From Caryophanales bacterium (GTDB lineage: Bacteria; Bacillota; Bacilli; Alicyclobacillales; SLC66), in NCBI GenBank assembly GCA_027341705.1, contig DAIELO010000045.1, forward strand, positions 1 to 7,912: 7,912 nucleotides of DNA, read 5' to 3'. This document shows positions 5,709 to 7,912 of the stretch, piece after piece (position 1 is the stretch's first letter; each line of letters starts with the position of its first letter). The translations under genes and the position numbers were made by a program. A model generated the notes under the pieces. The model was not told the DNA's origin. It saw only the letters and a program-made list of their open reading frames with translations, and searched no databases.

Positions 5709-5857
5709 TCGGCATAGTTCAAATGGGTTTGTATTAAATAGCTCAAATCTACCATTCTATTACCCTCTAAAGGGACCTGAACATTTTCTCATAATGATGG
5801 AATAATGAAAATTGTGCAGTGACCTAAATTGTATTATAGATAGAGGGGGATTATGTT

Positions 5858-6463
5858 TTGAAATTGAATAAATTAGCATTTTCTGTAGTAGCCTCAAGCA
5901 TGCTCGTGGGCATGATGGGGATGGGTGTGAATGCCCAAACTGTGTCCAAGCATGTATCGGCGCTTGGCGTGAAGTATCCAACCGTCCTGTTACTTACGTT
6001 GTATCATGGTCCACAAAACAATGCACCTAACGGCTATCCGAACTTCACACCTGCATACTTCTCGGCACCAGCGAATTCCCGCGTGGAATTGATCATCAAC
6101 AGCTATGATGATGGTCCAGGACCTGTAATGGGGGACGACTATAAAGTAAAAGGCACTGTTGGTGGATACGAAATTGCGAATGGCAAAAAAATTACGGCAC
6201 TTGGTAAAAACAGCGTAGCACATACGCTTACTATTCCTTCGTTGAATCTTAACATTCCTATTCCTGCGAAACCTGCTAATAAGCCATATGCGACGGTTAC
6301 GGCATATTTCAATACTGGAAAAGCAGGCACTTATAATTGGCAGTGCATGGTAGCTTGTGGATCTGGTTCAAGTGGTTGGAGTGGTGCCATGGCACCTGGT
6401 ACTGGTGAAGGTTGGATGTATGGCAAGTTCACCGTCTACAATTTGAAATCGTATCAACAGTAA
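5858..6463 (+). CDS. Exported cupredoxin-like protein (CuA/sulfocyanin-related)
   Basis: This 201-residue protein has a clear signal peptide (MKLNKLAFSV, hydrophobic core, cleavage likely after VNA at residue 26) and no lipobox or second membrane segment, so it is probably released to the cell exterior. The C-terminal half reads as a cupredoxin fold: AHTLTIPSL (ligand-like His122), then GTYNWQCMVACGSG with Cys163-x3-Cys167, GWSGAM with Met178, and GWMYGKFTVY. The order His, Cys-x3-Cys, Met follows the CuA site of cytochrome oxidase subunit II, but the second ligand histidine is missing: the last His in the protein is 122. Cupredoxins carry electrons; sulfocyanin and rusticyanin do so in acidophilic iron oxidation, and a similar role here is inference. 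The start is TTG at 5858, 8 bases after GAGGGGG at 5843-5849; the ATG at 5853 is out of frame and stops at once. Confidence 0.8.
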   Translation: MKLNKLAFSVVASSMLVGMMGMGVNAQTVSKHVSALGVKYPTVLLLTLYHGPQNNAPNGYPNFTPAYFSAPANSRVELIINSYDDGPGPVMGDDYKVKGTVGGYEIANGKKITALGKNSVAHTLTIPSLNLNIPIPAKPANKPYATVTAYFNTGKAGTYNWQCMVACGSGSSGWSGAMAPGTGEGWMYGKFTVYNLKSYQQ

Positions 6464-6490
6464 TTCAGCGTTACATTGACAATGAGAAGA

Positions 6491-6523
6491 AAGCCGTCTC
6501 CTGTATGATCAGGGACGGCTTTT
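6491..6523. terminator. Bidirectional terminator between the cupredoxin gene and sat
   Basis: AAGCCGTC-T-CCTG (6491-6503) pairs with CAGG-GACGGCTT (6510-6521): 12 bp with one bulged T and loop TATGAT. On the + strand the T-run begins at 6520 (TTTT, then GTGTT); on the - strand TTTCTTCT follows the stem. It sits between two convergent stops and can serve both genes. Confidence 0.88.
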
Positions 6524-6526
6524 GTG

Positions 6527-7702
6527 TTATAGGGTATCCGTTTCGAGGCTCATTAATCCTGTCATTAAGACGTCTGCTACTTCTGGTCTTGTGAATTTCG
6601 GCGATGGACGCTGTCCGCTGCGCAGCATTTGCCTTACTTTCGTGCCAGAGAGAATGTAACGGAATTGCGGATCGTGGGAGCATGTTTTATCGGAGGCCAT
6701 CCCATCACATTTATCGCAATAAAAGCTGTTTTCATAAAATAACGGCGTGATTCCTAATTCATCTACCTGAAAATTGCTAAATATCGCTTGTGCATCGTAT
6801 GAACCGTAATAATTCCCCACTCCTGCATGATCCCTGCCCACCACAAAATGCGTGCATCCGTAATTTCTACGCGCAAGGGCATGCAATACGGCTTCGCGTG
6901 GACCTGCATACCGCATGGCCGCAGGGTATACACCCATTAACACACGATTTTCAGGGAAATAGTGCGCAATCAATTGTTGATAACTTTTCATGCGAACGGT
7001 GGCAGGAATATCATCCGCTTTGGTTTCTCCCACCAGTGGATTGAGAAACAGCCCGTCCACAATTTCAAGTGCAGATTTTTGAATATATTCATGAGCGCGA
7101 TGAATTGGGTTTCGTGTTTGAAAGCCAACAATTGTTTTCCAATTTCGTTGTTCGAATTTTTCTCGTGTGATGATCGGATCAAAATAATACTGCGAAAATT
7201 CCTGAGGGTGTACACGATTTAGCAACCATACGGGTCCTGCCACATAGAGTGGACCACCATCAAAGAGCTTTTTTACCCCTGGATGATCTAAATCGGTGGT
7301 GCGATATACGGCTTCTGCTTCCCGGTGTTTGTCAGGTTGATAGATTTCGGTCACTTCGATGATGCCATGTATGGTGCCATCTGATCCAATAAGTGCAGCG
7401 GGCGAGCCAACTTGTATTTGCGTGGCCACAATTTCAGATACGGGCAGCGTAATGGGGATCGGCCACGGTGAACCATCGGCTAGGTGCATGTTGGACAAAA
7501 TATGCTGCCAGTCTTCATGACCGACAAAACCAGTAAGTGGCGAGAAAACGCCGGTGGCTATCATTTCCAAGTCAGAGAGTGAGCTTGTAGAGAGCGTGAT
7601 AGTAGGCATTTTCGCTGCGTCTTTACGTAAACGTTCTTGGTGAGAGCCTGTAAGCACTCGATTGACTAATGGGTAGCCGTTGGGAAAATTGCGGGATGTC
7701 AT
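6527..7702 (-). CDS. sat: Sulfate adenylyltransferase (ATP sulfurylase)
   Basis: This cytoplasmic enzyme makes adenosine 5'-phosphosulfate (APS) from ATP and sulfate, the first step of sulfate assimilation. The 391-residue protein is a full-length monofunctional Sat. [11 protein letters not shown] (195-205) holds the nucleotide-binding QTRNP and the HxxH histidines 201 and 204. VGRDHAGVG (288-296) is the second conserved loop. A cysteine cluster [18 protein letters not shown] (Cys329, 332 and 341) and GTKVRQML follow, as in Bacillus-type enzymes. There is no APS-kinase domain. I chose ATG at 7702: AAGGAGA (7711-7717 on the complement) is 8 bases upstream, and the family N-terminus fits. A start at 7762 would run back through the end of cysH. 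It forms an operon with cysH, 17 bases upstream. Dissimilatory use is less likely because cysH, not apr/dsr, is the partner. Confidence 0.96.
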   Translation of the reverse strand: MTSRNFPNGYPLVNRVLTGSHQERLRKDAAKMPTITLSTSSLSDLEMIATGVFSPLTGFVGHEDWQHILSNMHLADGSPWPIPITLPVSEIVATQIQVGSPAALIGSDGTIHGIIEVTEIYQPDKHREAEAVYRTTDLDHPGVKKLFDGGPLYVAGPVWLLNRVHPQEFSQYYFDPIITREKFEQRNWKTIVGFQTRNPIHRAHEYIQKSALEIVDGLFLNPLVGETKADDIPATVRMKSYQQLIAHYFPENRVLMGVYPAAMRYAGPREAVLHALARRNYGCTHFVVGRDHAGVGNYYGSYDAQAIFSNFQVDELGITPLFYENSFYCDKCDGMASDKTCSHDPQFRYILSGTKVRQMLRSGQRPSPKFTRPEVADVLMTGLMSLETDTL

Positions 7703-7710
7703 GGTTGGAT

Positions 7711-7717
7711 TCTCCTT
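7711..7717 (-). promoter_or_regulatory. Ribosome binding site of sat
   Basis: AAGGAGA on the - strand lies 8 bases before the ATG at 7702 and fills most of the 17-base gap after cysH. It fixes the sat start and excludes the longer in-frame starts that overlap cysH. Confidence 0.85.
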
Positions 7718-7719
7718 TT

Positions 7720-7911
7720 TCACTGGTGCAAACCACATTCTGTTTTTCCTAAACCGGACCATCTGCCATTGCGCGGATCTTCACCTGCTTGTACAGGTCG
7801 CGTACAATGAAGGCACCCGATGCTCGGATAGCCATTGTCATGAAGTGGATTGTAGGGCACATGGTGATCGTGGATGTAATCCCAAACCTGTTGTGTCGTC
7901 CATGTCACTAA
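7720..7911 (-). CDS. cysH: APS/PAPS reductase, C-terminal part (5' end outside window)
   Basis: This is the C-terminal 63 residues of the reductase that turns activated sulfate (APS or PAPS) into sulfite using thioredoxin. Visible are [35 protein letters not shown] and [11 protein letters not shown], then the catalytic-tail motif KTECGLH near the stop. The Cys-x2-Cys in GCLHC is half of the CC...CxxC set that binds a [4Fe-4S] cluster in the APS-reducing (Bacillus and plant-like) type. Enzymes limited to PAPS, such as E. coli CysH, lack it, so APS reduction is likely. The first two cysteines are off the window. The frame stays open to the window edge, so there is no start here; GTG at 7906 is internal. 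sat follows in the same operon. Confidence 0.93.
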   Translation of the reverse strand, partial: LVTWTTQQVWDYIHDHHVPYNPLHDNGYPSIGCLHCTRPVQAGEDPRNGRWSGLGKTECGLHQ

Positions 7912-7912
7912 C

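Noticed and set aside
5771..5811. AT-rich inverted repeat ATTTTC...GAAAAT after the putative anti-sigma gene
   Set aside because: The stem is only 6 bp, AT-rich, with a long loop and no T-run. Chance is a sufficient explanation.
5812..5840. TTGTGC-N17-TATAGA as a promoter for the cupredoxin gene
   Set aside because: Both boxes are poor and the transcript would start inside or next to the ribosome binding site. The 149-base gap before the gene must hold a promoter, but I cannot place it.
6790..7222. Open frames on the + strand inside sat
   Set aside because: They are shadows of the conserved ATP sulfurylase coding sequence, which has full motifs on the - strand.
7703..7762. Longer sat N-terminus starting at 7762
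   Set aside because: It would overlap the end of cysH by over 40 bases and lacks a ribosome binding site, whereas ATG at 7702 has a very good one.

Overview
The window looks like chromosomal DNA from a Bacillota (Firmicutes) bacterium of the Bacillales. The evidence is a near-textbook EndoAI/EndoA (MazEF) pair directly behind alanine racemase, a YuzB-type DUF1450 protein, a DUF1659/DUF2922 pair, strong purine-rich ribosome binding sites and frequent TTG starts. An exported blue-copper-like (cupredoxin) protein and a Thermotoga/archaeal-type S-adenosylhomocysteine hydrolase make an Alicyclobacillus-like acidophile, perhaps an iron or sulfur oxidiser, a reasonable guess. That placement is inference and rests on no database search.

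Layout, left to right. Bases 1-1091 (+): the C-terminal third of alanine racemase (alr), then the antitoxin ndoAI and toxin ndoA, 2 nt apart. Bases 1092-3143 (+): an extended -10 candidate and a hairpin with a T-run lead into ahcY (SAH hydrolase), followed 1 nt later by a class I glutamine-amidotransferase-fold hydrolase; these two probably form an operon. Bases 3144-3792 (+): two tiny proteins, DUF1659 then DUF2922, end at a strong terminator whose stem runs into the end of the convergent yuzB-like gene. Bases 3773-4063 (-): the yuzB-like gene and its extended -10 promoter. Bases 4073-5708 (+): an ECF-type promoter, an ECF sigma factor and an overlapping gene for a single-pass membrane protein, presumably its anti-sigma factor. 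Bases 5858-6463 (+): an exported cupredoxin. It ends at a bidirectional terminator shared with the convergent sulfate-assimilation genes sat (ATP sulfurylase, -) and cysH (APS/PAPS reductase, C-terminal part only, -), which run to the window edge.

How the genes fit together. alr supplies D-alanine for the cell wall and ndoAI-ndoA is a stress-linked mRNA interferase module. ahcY removes the product of SAM-dependent methylation. cysH-sat convert sulfate to sulfite for cysteine synthesis, so ahcY and cysH-sat both belong to sulfur amino-acid metabolism but lie on opposite strands in separate units. The sigma/membrane-protein pair appears to be an autoregulated envelope-sensing switch.

The least explained parts are the cupredoxin, which keeps a CuA-like pair of cysteines but lacks the second histidine; the membrane protein, with a duplicated outer domain and no zinc anti-sigma motif; and the shared C-terminal tail of the DUF1659 and DUF2922 proteins. 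No rRNA, tRNA, CRISPR array, insertion sequence or prophage signature was seen. The longest gene-free stretch is about 150 bases.
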